Assembly: GCA_024663395.1 (NCBI GenBank)
Contig: JANFAH010000078.1
Span: forward strand, 62,001 to 126,000
Length of the DNA stretch: 64,000 bases
Direction of reading: 5' to 3'
DNA from: Pisolithus tinctorius
Taxonomy: Eukaryota; Basidiomycota; Agaricomycetes; Boletales; Pisolithaceae
Shown here: in pieces, positions 45,101-55,071 of the stretch
How positions within the stretch are numbered: the stretch's first letter is position 1
Layout: every line of letters starts with the position of its first letter
Made by a program: the position numbers and the translations under genes
The notes under the pieces: model-generated
Databases searched by the model: none
Told to the model about the DNA's origin: nothing
The model's input: only the letters and a program-made list of their open reading frames with translations

Positions 45101-48043
45101 AGCAGGGTTGTGCTGAGGGCACTGGAGAGGTAGCAGACAGGAGTTTGGAACAGAGTAGGTCACTAGCAAGGTCCCTTATCCCCCTCTTAGGGTAGACTTC
45201 CCAAGTCTACAGGGGTACGAGGTATGGGCTAGGACCATGGAGCGGAGTACTGGATGGGTAGTAGAAGTACTACCACCGGAGTTGTAAGTCCAAGTACTGA
45301 GAATGCCAAGACCGGCTTAACAAGTGTCAAGACCAGTTTTGGGAAGCTATTTCAAGGCCGGAAAAGCTTTAAAACCGGAGATACAAGGCCAGCAGAGCAG
45401 GCCGGACTGGTATGGGGATAGTAAGGAGTGTCGGAGTCACAGGTGAGGGTATGAAGGCCGGAATCAGAGCCCGAGAGGAAACCAGAAGGCCAGTGAAGAA
45501 CAGCAGGCCAAAAGACAACCGGTAAGACCGGAGTCGGGAGAGTGGGTAGGACTAGAGTTCCAGAGTCAATGGTGGGGTGACAGTGGCAATGGTTAGGGGA
45601 AGGTGAGGGGTCAGCTGGTACCTGAAGGGGCCTCGCGAACATACAAGTTCCGGGGCGAGTGGGTGAGCTGGGAAACAGACCGGCAGAGTCGGGGGGTTGT
45701 CAGATGGGCCGAAGCCCGGGGTGTCTTGCAAGCAAATTCATGCTCCAAGGCAGGGTTGACATCAGGGGGGTTAGCAAACTTTAGTATTAGGCGGGGATAG
45801 GTGACTGCACTACACTCGGCCACCAATGGGTGCCTATTGAGTGGGCTAGTCAGTTCCCTACAACCAAGATACTTCAGTTCCTAACGAGTTGACAAGGCCG
45901 GTTAAAACAGGGGTCGGAGACCGAGAGAGAACCAAGGCCGGGTCCACCAAGGACTGGAAAGAGGTGCTAGGTCAAGACCATAGCACTGGGGTAGAGGACA
46001 GGGGTAGTTCCGGGAGGAGGGAGAGGCCCAAAGGCCAAATGAGTGACAGAGGGAGTAGCATAGAGCTACCCAAGGGGTATCAGAGGCCGAGGGAGGCCGG
46101 AGACAGGAGACCGGCCAAAAGAAGGAAGTCCGGAGTGAGCAAGACTGGTCAGGGGCCAGGAGGCCTGGAGATGAACACTGGAAAAGAGAAAGAAAGCCGG
46201 AGTCGGCAGGACCGGTCAGGGGCTCTAAGGAAGTCCGGAGATAACAGGCCGGACAAGGGCTGACAAGGCCTAGTGTGGGAGGGAAGACTGGAACTCAGGA
46301 GACTGGTCATAAAGGAGTCCAGAGGTGGAAAAAGCGGACACAAATAGGGGGACCGGAGTTAGCAAGTCTGGTCCAAGGCTACAAAGCCAGGTTGAGGCCG
46401 AGGGACTGGCAGGACGAGCCAGGGCCACAAGGGGACCGGAGTTGGCAAGTCCGGACCAGGGCTGTAAAGCTGGGTGAAACCAAAGGCCTGGCAGGACAAG
46501 CCAGGGGGTGCTAAGGGGAACAGAGTAATTGCACTAATTGATTTGTCTCTACTGAGACCACCAGTTTGGCTTCTGGTGTACCGGAGTACCAACTTGTTGG
46601 CCCAGTTAGGATCCTGGGGTAGACTCTAATTGTTTTGTCTCAACCGAGACCACTGGTTTTGGCTTCCAGAGTACAGAGTTACCAACTTGTTAACCCGGTT
46701 AGGATCCCGGGATGGACAGAGGTCAGGGAAAGGACTGGAAATGAGGTCAGGGACCAGGGTAGGGGCCGGAGGACCGGCAGACCGGTCCTAGACCGAAAGC
46801 AGGGGCCAGGAGCAAGTCTGAAGGACTAGCATGCCCAGGGGGGCCTCTAAGTGAAATGAGAGGCTGGCAGAGAGGTCAGGGACCGGGCTAAGGCCCAGAG
46901 GGCTGGCTGACCAGTCCTAGACCGAAACGGAGGTGTCGTGCACTAGCTAAGACCACCAGAGCCGAGGCCTGGTGTAAGTCCAAAGGACAAGCACCACTCC
47001 AAGGCCGAGGTGACTAGTGCAGGACCGGGACAAGGGATAGGAGACCCAGGAGGGGTCTGAGAGGAATAGGAGAGTCCGAGGAAAGCCAGGACCGGTCTAA
47101 GACCTAGTAACAGGTCTAGACAAGTCCGGGTGAGGTGGCTGAATCAGACCGAGGCTGGAATGGCCAGTAACAAGGGGCAGGAGGCCGAGGGAAGTGGCAA
47201 ACCGGCTCCAGGCAAGTCCGGGTGAGTGTGGACAAGCCAGCCAAGGCCGGACAGGCCGGTAACAGACAGTCTGGAGACCGGAAGGGGGTCCCAGGCTCCA
47301 AGGCCGGTGTAGCAAAGGCCAAGGGTGGAGACTGGACCCAAAAACCGCTGAAGCCGAGTGCCGATGGGGAACCAGGGAAGGTGTTGAGGGCCGGGACTGG
47401 CCAAGTCCAGGCCTGGGGGTTGCACCGGAGGTGCACAGAGGTCCAAAGACCAATATCAGGGAGTCAGGAGGTCAAATGAGTGATGAGATCCCAGTGTTCA
47501 GTACAGTAGAACTGGACGAAGACAGCTGGGCTGGAGTGTTGGGATGACTGAGGTAAGGACTGTGGTGAAGGCCAGGGTGACCAACCAGAGGTCAGAGACA
47601 GCTCGGGGGAGCTAACAGAAGTGAGTCCGGTTGATGAGGCTGGCTCAGGGGCAAGTCCGGAGAGTAACTCCGACTTGGAAGTGGGCTCAGGCATGAACCC
47701 AGGTTGGTAGTGAGTCCGGATGGTGAGTCCGACTCAGGGGTTGACATGGCCGGTCCGGAGTCAGGAAGAAACAAGTGGCAGGCAGGGCTCAGGAGTGAGG
47801 GAATGGATGCATTAAGTTTTGACTACTAAGGACATAGTGTCAGGGGTAATGCAACCCGGGGGTGTGCAGAGTGCCGAGGGGAGCTGGGTTACCTCTCTAC
47901 TTTAGCAGAGATCTCCGGGTTGGGCTCCAGAGTCAGATGAGAGGTATTCCGATGAGTCCCAATGGGCAAGGTCATGGGTAGGGGCTCTAGAGCAGGACCT
48001 AGACATGATGCAATGGCTTGCACAAGTGTGAGTCAGAATATAC
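42120..48043. other. Internal region of element B, G/C-rich, no coding signal
   Basis: Long parts are saturated with rccgg/aggccgg/gaccggt words on the plus strand; 43,735-44,635 differs, being pyrimidine-rich. Open frames on both strands are Pro/Ser- or Gly/Arg-rich translations of this composition and have no domain. Two diverged direct copies of 'ttgt(t)ttgtctc(t/a)acYgagaccac' occur near 46,540 and 46,635. Confidence 0.6.
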
Positions 48044-48945
48044 TGTGAAGTACGGGTTTACCCTCGGGTGACCAGGCTTCAAGACCGGGTGACAGGGGCC
48101 AAGTCCGAGTGGCCAGAATCAAGGCCGGGAGACAGGGGCCAAGTCCGGTTGGATCGGAGTCAAGGCCGGAGGTCAGGGGCTAAGTCCGGAGGACCAGACT
48201 TAAGGCCGGGAGTGCGGGAATAAGACCGGTAGCATGGGAAACTGGCCGGTGTTGGAGTGCGCACAGGGGGAAGCCGGTCCAGGGTTGGATCTACCTCCCT
48301 TGGTCTCAGCTTATGTGCTGTACCCTTATGCAAGCCGGGGAGAGGTCCGGGACAGGGGTCGGGGATAGCTTAAGGCTCGGCCTTAGCTATAGAGTAGTCT
48401 CGGGGTGTAGTACGGAGTTGAGGGTAATACTAAGTTGATATTCTGACTGAGGGTGCTACGAAGTATGTACAGGGGTTAAATACATGAGGCCGGTCCGGGA
48501 TAATGAACATAGAGCCGGACTTGTGAATAAGCTATTAGTGAGATGATTAGCAAGACAAGGATAGCCACAGTGGCTATGCAGAGGCTAATAGCCAAAGTCT
48601 GGGTGACTGGCATAACTGGGGTCGGACACAGGATTGTACAGTAAGCAAAGTCTGATGAACGGGCTAGACTAAATATAGTACAAACAAAGGGAAACAGACC
48701 GGAGTTATGTCCGGGTGACCCGGACATAGACCTAGGAGGACCGGGGTGGAGCAGCGCAAGGCCGGGAGGCCGAAACGGACCGGAGATAGGGGTAAAACAC
48801 CGGACTTGAGTTATGCGGGCTGGAGTTGAGTTATCTAGGGCTGGGATTGGGTTTTCTAGGCTGGACCAGGACCGGAGTTGACCGGAGTTAGGGGCTAGGG
48901 GTCTGGACTGGGCTGAGTCCGAGTCCAAGAGTCATGGATATGACA
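48044..48945 (-). repeat. LTR of element B (5' in element orientation)
   Basis: 902 bp, aligned with 41218-42119 throughout. Confidence 0.9.
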
Positions 48946-49276
48946 GTCTTTTGGCATCCCCTGGTGAATGCATGAGCCATACAAGTAGTGTCACATATAT
49001 TTTGGCTGGGCTGGGAAGCTATTGTCTATGGGGCTGATATATCAGTGGCCCATTGTCACACACCAAAGGTGTTGTGGACATGGTTACAGCTGACTCTGCC
49101 TAACTTGTTGACGAGTTGCGCACAATGCCCAGGCATGCAGATGAAGACTAAAGGCCTCATGTGTAGAAAGACTGTTGGATGTGAACAGTCATCCTTCACA
49201 CAAGAATGAGTCATCAGTGCTAAAGAGAAAAGAGGAAGTGAGTTAAGTGCGCATTAAAGGTTTTTAGCACCCGTGT

Positions 49277-49936
49277 ATGGCATTCCAGTTTTCGTCATAT
49301 CTCCACCATTTCCAAAGATATCAACTCCGTTCCCATGCTCGCTTAAAGTGCTCAGCCCCACGATTCTTCCTTCCAAATTTGGAGAGGATCCTTGCACCCT
49401 GCATGTTTCTACAGCACTCCATCCATCAGATGCTCATTTCGCTAAGTCCATCAATCATGGCCACCTCTTCATCAATCATCTTGCTTGTCTCATTTGCCAG
49501 AGACAGTGGCTACATATATCTGCCAGGCATTCCCACCAGCTTCCGTCCTGAAGCCCCCTGGTTCATTCCATCGTTGTCAGCCCCGTCTCATCCCATGCAG
49601 CTTGGTCAGCATGTTCTCCTTGTCAGTATGACTTCCAGAAGGACGTTCTTTGGTCGCCTCAGGTCTGTCACTCGGTTAGAAAGGTCTTATGTGGTCGTTT
49701 CAGTCTCCCCAGTTGATGAAGCATATGGATCATTCCTCCCTGCTCCCTGCACCATCTTTATTCCAGTCTTGTCCATCATTCTTCCCACATTGCAACAGCT
49801 GCAGTATAATCTACTGTCCTCCAGCCTCCCTGATTGCATTCATGACAAGTATGACATGCATCTTGCCTTCTTACTGCAAGATCCAGCAGAGGACGTCCCC
49901 CCTTCTCCTCCTCCTCCATCAGAGCCCTGTTCATGA
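49277..49936 (+). CDS. Short ORF of unknown function
   Basis: A 219-codon frame; an internal ATG at about 49,457 gives a ~160-residue product with a hydrophobic start (SSSIILLVSFAR), a central block GYIYLPGIPTSFRPEAPWF, and a Pro/Ser tail. No family is recognised and no introns are needed. It lies between element B and a promoter-like stretch, so it could be a relic of another element. Confidence 0.35.
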   Translation: MAFQFSSYLHHFQRYQLRSHARLKCSAPRFFLPNLERILAPCMFLQHSIHQMLISLSPSIMATSSSIILLVSFARDSGYIYLPGIPTSFRPEAPWFIPSLSAPSHPMQLGQHVLLVSMTSRRTFFGRLRSVTRLERSYVVVSVSPVDEAYGSFLPAPCTIFIPVLSIILPTLQQLQYNLLSSSLPDCIHDKYDMHLAFLLQDPAEDVPPSPPPPSEPCS

Positions 49937-50159
49937 AGTTTTTGTTAACTTTGCTGAGAGGATGGAAGGGTGGGAGACACGATCGCGTATGCTCTCATTG
50001 CCCCACAGACCCCCAACACCCTAGCCCCCTTTGACACCTGACTCATGCCCTTCAATTCTGGAATTAATACTTCCCTATCTGGAAACACCGTCCATCTGTC
50101 ATGCTGTCTTTGGGTCTAGAGATGTCTCTGCCAAGATCTAACTTGCATCGCCACCCCCT

Positions 50160-50845
50160 AATGTGATATCAGTGCGCTTACTCAGTTTCTGATTCTATTT
50201 GACTCGTTTTGTGATATTTTGACTATCCTTGACTCGTTCATTGCCAATACTTACCAATCTTCTTTGCTTGCTTACTTTTCATTTCTCGCTTACTCATCAT
50301 GATTACTCAGTCCTTACTCATTACTTACCAAGTGTTTGTGCCTTGTTTGTCACAAGCAGTGCTTCCCCCACAGTATATAAACCCCCATGTACTTAGCTAT
50401 AAAAAAAAGCAATCAGAAGTCACTCAGCAGTCAGTTCAGTGCCTATCTCGTTGTCGACAGTTGAGGCTCATTCAGAAGAGTCTATCTGTCATCATTCATA
50501 TCATTGGTAGTTGAGGCTCCATCAAGGGTCTATCTACCTCTATTCATCATCAGCAGTATCATCAGTGCTTAGTCAGCAACCTCTTGTTTAGTCATCCATC
50601 CACTCCTGCATAACTCGTCATCGACTTGCGCCAGGAGCACGTCCTATTGAAATCCATTACTCCCAAGTCCTGTCGGCTGAACACCCCTGCTCTGTTCAGC
50701 ATCCCCTTCTCAATCAGCATTCATTCATCCTCTCCTGCGTAACTCGTCAACGACTTGCGCCAGGAGCCCTCTACTTGAAGTCCCCCCCACACATTTAGGT
50801 TTCTCTGCACTCCAGGTTCCGCAGAGGCAAACCACCACTCACACA
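50160..50845 (+). repeat. Possible solo LTR / promoter-like stretch
   Basis: Pyrimidine-rich sequence with a TATA box (tatataaa, 50374-50381), then a Ser/Gln-like 'cagtcagttcagtg' leader and two copies of 'aactcgtcaWcgacttgcgccaggagc' at about 50,611 and 50,735. It starts near tgtgatatcagtg and ends near actcacaca, in the style of a copia-type LTR. No partner LTR or clear target duplication was found. Confidence 0.35.
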
Positions 50846-50849
50846 TTAT

Positions 50850-51400
50850 TTGTCTTTGGTGTTGGTTTGGTTGGTTTATACTGCCTTTCCACACTTTGAC
50901 TCACACCGTGTAATAAGGCTTGGCTGGACCTGCAGTGTTCTGTTTGGAACGGTGGGAGCATATATCAGTGTGCCGTGTGCATCGGCCTCAGCCCAAATTG
51001 GAGTGCCCATGTACTATGGAGGGCTTATAGTCCATTGTACCGTGACCTTGGAGTGGGCCCAGATATTGTGATCCCGTAGGACAGGCTGGACGAATACTCC
51101 AGTGTTTCATGGTGTATGGGAGGCCCACGATATGGTGTCCTGTCTGTCTCAAGTCAGCCCATGTATTATGATCACCAATCCATGTGTTCTGGCACATATG
51201 CCACAGTCTCGTGCACAACAAGCAAGCCAATCTCCCAGTGTTCCGTCTGACTGGATTCAGCTCGAGTTGAAGTGTTCCACCAATTACAGGCCAGCCATAG
51301 TCGGACTTTGGGAGAGGTATATGGCAAATAACTTGGCTTGGGATGGCATATAATATCCATAGAACCACCTTTACATGGACCCCCTATTGGATAAGTGTAG
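50850..51400. other. Downstream flank of the TET/JBP gene
   Basis: Noncoding; loosely repetitive words such as 'ggctggac...cagtgtt' occur near 50,931 and 51,085. No gene supported. Confidence 0.4.
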
Positions 51401-51401
51401 G

Positions 51402-52794
51402 TTATATGGAAGGTCCCACCGGACCTGCAGGCATCAACCAAGTCCAGACATTCTGAACTCTCATCCAATCCCCACGGGGTATCCCTATCCAGTTGTGTAT
51501 GTTGTCCCTCATGTAGTAGGCAAAGCAACATCGGTTCCCACCCACAGAACTAACCCCATGTCGAAGAAGCCGGCCAGAAAATGCAACTACAGTGCCGGGG
51601 TTGTAAAGGAACTGAAGGCCAAGCGTGGGGATATCCAATACACAATCTTCATAATCACCAACCATGACCAGCATGTCATACCAATCGGACCATGAGTGTG
51701 GGTCCCGGTGAAAGGGTGTGGTCTGGTTAGAGATTATGGAGACATTAGTAAAAACCGACGGCCAGTGCTGCAAGGCATCCTGCATATCTTGGTTATGCTG
51801 ACTTGACCATGTGTCCAACGACTGCATGGCTTGCCTTCCAGCCTCATACAGGCCTGGGTGCATAATCGAAAGCGCACTGGAGAGGATGGCAGCCGGGAGG
51901 TAAGACCACTGGGACCATTCACGACCGGCATCCATCCGTAGGTCAGCGGAAACTGACGGGGCAAAGTTCAGGGTCTGGATGCCACTTGAGAGACATACCC
52001 CTGAGGTAATATAGCCATACCATATGCCCCTGTTGGTGCCTGGCCAGGGAAAACTCCAGGCACCCCGGTGACTGTGAAGTGTGATTGAAATATTCAGCAT
52101 TTTTCCGCCAGGAGCCACTTGTCATACTCTTGGACATTGCGTGGTGAAGGGGGTCCAGAGTGGCAAGCATGTGTGTCTGCAGGGATGCCTGAATAATATA
52201 GAGTGTAAAGGAAATGTTTGAACTGACTTGCAAATCATTGGTGATGGCGCTGGGAAGGTACCACAATGCAATGGTATTGCCGGTACCAAGGATTACCGTA
52301 GGTTCATCCACAAAGCCAGTGAGACTTGATGGATGCGCTGCCAGGTGGCCTGCCTCCCGGGTTTCATCAACCCCCAGTTCCATAGCTGAAAGACACTCAG
52401 AAAGCCGGATCAGATCGATGCCACTTTGCTCTGCAATACAATTTAGATTTGATTTTACATTCAGCCAGGACATCAGCTTACTTCTATTATTGTATGCCAC
52501 ATGCATGCTGGCCACTATCTGATTCATAGCGACAATGCTGTGTGTTGGAATCTGGAGTGGAGGATCTGGTTTGGGGGCATTTGGTCCCAGGAAGGTTTGA
52601 CTGGAGAATTCCCGGTGCATATAGTGTGTAATATCCCGGGTGGCGCTGTGATTTATTGCCATTAAGATCGGAAGACGATATAGCGAGCATGGTGTTGATG
52701 ACGGGTAATCTGGTAGCTGTAGTGTGTAGTATTGAACCGTGGCTATGTATGCTGGTGTTTTCCGGACCATAGTGAAGCTGCCATGGTTACATGG
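51402..52794 (-). pseudogene. TET/JBP-like 2-oxoglutarate/Fe(II) dioxygenase, 3' part
   Basis: Minus-strand gene whose 5' side is cut by LTR element C. It reads MVRKTPAYIA..., PCSLYRLPIL, VILGTGNTIALWYLP, then the catalytic region. The iron ligands are H-R-D (FHRDPH, 51702-51710) and the distal His in LLRHGV (51558-51560), with the 2-oxoglutarate-binding Arg in FAYYMRD. Three introns are inferred, including 46 bp after QQGHM that resets the frame to TLNFAPSVSA. This pattern matches basidiomycete TET/JBP proteins, which oxidise 5-methylcytosine and are known to be expanded in association with KDZ transposons. No stop breaks this part, but the insertion at 52,794 separates it from its N-terminus. 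Ends at 51402. Confidence 0.82.
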
Positions 52795-53508
52795 TGTCAA
52801 GTCCGGGCCTACTCCGACCAACTCCGACGCTTAATAAGGTCTAGAGGAGGGTCCGGAAGCAAGTCCGACACAGAAGAACAGAACTCCGACTAGCGGAGTG
52901 TCGGCAGGAACGAAGACCGCCGAGACAAAGGCGGAGCGGAGTGAGGGCGTCAGGTTTAGCTCGTGCGCTACCCCCTTGCACGATCTCAGCCCTCGTATTT
53001 CAGAGGGAGAGTACAGATGGGGAGTCGGAGATAACTCTGACAGACAGAAGACGGAATCAGAGGGAGTAGGAACTAAGTTGATATTCGTACTGAAGAACAG
53101 CGGAGTACAGTACATGTTTTTATACTACTACGGAGGTACAGTAACCGGAATCGGAACTGACATATGGAGACTCATAAGTTTTCAAGTAAAATTTCCTGGA
53201 CGACGAATGAAGGGTAGACGGAGGACATACGAACGGGTAACACAGAACATCCAGAAAAGGGAACAGTCCAGGCGCTGGCCCACGCAGTGAGCGCGCTGCG
53301 GAGTACCTGACTGCGAAGGTAGTCACATGACCCCTCAGAGAACGGACCGCTCGGTCCGGTAGGAGAGTAACACAAGTCCGACAACAGTCGGAGCGGAGAC
53401 GGTTTGTAGACGATAGAAGGTGGGCGGAGTTGGTGCGGAGTGAGCAAATGACTGGCGGAAAAGGTTGTGGAGTGAGTAAAGACCTATGACGAACGCGCGG
53501 TTATGACA
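52795..53508 (-). repeat. 3' LTR of element C
   Basis: 714 bp; minus strand begins TGTCATAACCGCGCG and ends GGACTTGACA. Confidence 0.95.
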
Positions 53509-53509
53509 G

Positions 53510-53523
53510 TGCCCCCCCCTTAG
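53510..53523 (-). promoter_or_regulatory. Polypurine tract of element C
   Basis: On the minus strand ctaagggggggggca lies directly upstream of the 3' LTR, where the plus-strand primer is made. Element B has a related tract at the same place. Confidence 0.7.
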
Positions 53524-53700
53524 GGCCTGAACCCCTGAAGGCCGTATGTACGGAACGAGATCAACACGAGTTGATCATTTGAAATTACTTTGATGCCTCG
53601 AGGATAATGGCTTTAGCCGCGGCGGAGCTCCGTCGGAGTTCGAAGTACCGCTTAAAAACACGTGTTAGGGTACTGAACCTTCGTCCTTCCTCCCATCATC

Positions 53701-54865
53701 ATGTCTCCAGCGCCAGACACAACCCCCCAGCCAACCCCGGCCACTCCGCGACTACTCCAAGTCGCGGAGAGACTGGTCGTCCTCACGACGACTCCACCGA
53801 CACCGAGCGAGAAGCGCGGAGAAGGCGCGCGACGAGGGGGAGAGAGAGAGAGACGCGAGGCAGAGCGCAAGGCCAAAGGGAGGAGGCCAAGACGGAAGGC
53901 GGAGGAGGATGGAGGCGGAGCGGAGAAGAAAGAAGAGGAGAAGCGAAGGAAGAAGGCGGCAGAGGAGAGGCGAAAGGCAGAGGCAGAGGCCTCTGAGGAG
54001 AGGGCCAGGCCAGGCGGATGAGGCCGCACAAAGGTGAGTGGCGGAGTACGAGTCAGGCGGAGCTGACTGTATTTTTTATTCAGGTTAAGCGGCGCGGTGT
54101 ACGATGTCAACACCGCCCAGAGGTCCCTGGGACCTCTGTGGTGGTCACCGCGACCAGGCGGCCCCCTGCACTCGCTGTATAGCGAGTCTGACGGCGGGGC
54201 AGTGCGAGCCGGGGCAAGGCAAGACCAGGGCCTGCGTGCCCTGTCACAACAAAAAGAAGACCTGCAGTTGGATGCAGGAAGAGGCGGCGGCGGGACCCTC
54301 GCAGAAGAGGGCAGGGACAGGAAGCTCCCGAGGGGAGAAAAAGAAGAAGCCGCGAGGGAAGGGGAAGGCAAGAGCGACGGAGACGGAGGAGGCTGACGAC
54401 GAGCGGGAGGCAGGCGGAGCAGACGACGAGCCAGCGACCCCGCTCGAGGGTCCCTCAGGCGCGGGAGTCCACACGCGGTGGGCGGAGTGGGAGTGGGAAA
54501 GACAGCTGCAAGCCATGGAGAGGCAGGCCGAAGCGCACGAGACCGCTGCGCTGGCCTTCGAGAGGATGGCAGAGGCAGCGGAGCGGATGGCGGAGGCTGC
54601 AGAGCGGACCGCCGACGAGTGGGCGCTGTACCGCGCCTGGGCAGAGTGGGTGGAGATGAGGAGAAGGGAGGATGCGCGTGAGGCCAGAGTGGCCGAGTTC
54701 GAACGCGCAGGAGGAGGATGGAAGAGGCCTCAGTCGGAGGCGGCGGAAGACAAGAACGAAGAGGCGGATGAAGGTGCGGAGGGGGATAACGAGGAAGAAG
54801 TCGAAGGAGAGCAGGAAGGTGGTGAAGAACAGGAGGGTGGCGGAGAACAAGCGATGGAAGAGTAG
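53701..54865 (+). CDS. Antisense zinc-cluster/coiled-coil gene of element C
   Basis: Opposite in strand to gag/pol, between pol and the 3' LTR. Exon 1 (53701-54033) encodes a Pro-rich start and a long Glu/Arg/Lys helix (ERERREAERKAKGRR). A 50-bp intron (gtgagt...ttcag, branch gctgact) leads to exon 2 at 54084. The longest exon-2 frame starts at ATG 54104 and runs 253 codons to 54865: C-TR-C-IASLTAGQ-C then C-VP-C-HNKKKT-C (CX2CX8CX9CX2CX6C), a Lys/Arg stretch, a helix with repeated ERMAEAAER, and a strongly acidic Glu/Gly tail. The two exons do not join in one frame (TGA at 54019-54021), so translation may start at 54104 or exon 1 is damaged. Cys pattern and layout parallel the antisense gene of element A. 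Confidence 0.65.
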
Positions 54866-54887
54866 AGTAGTTTTGTTTTTCTTTTCC

Positions 54888-54910
54888 TTTTTTTTTTTTT
54901 TTTTTTTTTT
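54888..54910 (+). repeat. Poly-T run (23 T)
   Basis: Uninterrupted T tract about 20 bp after the accessory gene's stop, lying between the convergent accessory and pol genes; read on the minus strand it is a poly-A tract downstream of pol. Confidence 0.9.
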
Positions 54911-55071
54911 GTCTTTAGTTTGTATATTTTTGTACTACTACGAAATAGACTTGTGATTTTTGTTCGCGACTCTGAGAAGTGAAATAGACAAGCGGAGAAA
55001 ATGCTAAAGTACTTAAGGTAGTTCGGTGAGGGGCGGAGTTGGCCAGCGGAGGAAGGTTATGTGGGCGGAGT

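Larger units (their letters stand above)
41218..48945 (-). mobile_element. LTR element B, 7.7 kb, without gag/pol (non-autonomous)
   Basis: Two 902-bp direct LTRs (41218-42119, 48044-48945) flank about 5.9 kb of sequence without any long ORF resembling gag, RT or integrase. On the minus strand the LTR reads TGTCATATCC...ACTTCACA. The polypurine-like cctaagagggggatac adjoins the left LTR and gtatattctgactcacacttg adjoins the right LTR; both match the corresponding places in element C, giving the minus orientation. No exact target duplication was found (left flank tagtc, right flank gtctt). Confidence 0.85.

Noticed and set aside
42644..47774. Many 60-150-codon ORFs in element B
   Set aside because: Their Pro/Ser/Leu or Gly/Arg composition follows from the ccgg-rich sequence; none has a domain or extends to gag/pol, and one (41,650-42,102 and 48,476-48,928) is simply within both LTRs.
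41213..48950. Target duplication AGTCT around element B
   Set aside because: The matching bases overlap the LTR ends (TGT and ACA), so the duplication only works if the ends are shifted to GTG...GAC; left unresolved.
52122..52821. Start of the TET/JBP gene at the first ATG/GTG of the open frame (52,821)
   Set aside because: That part of the frame lies inside the LTR of element C, so it cannot be the native start.
53652..54371. 239-codon minus-strand ORF in element C
   Set aside because: Shadow of the Glu/Arg-rich plus-strand accessory gene; its Ser/Pro/Leu richness is what the complement of that sequence gives.
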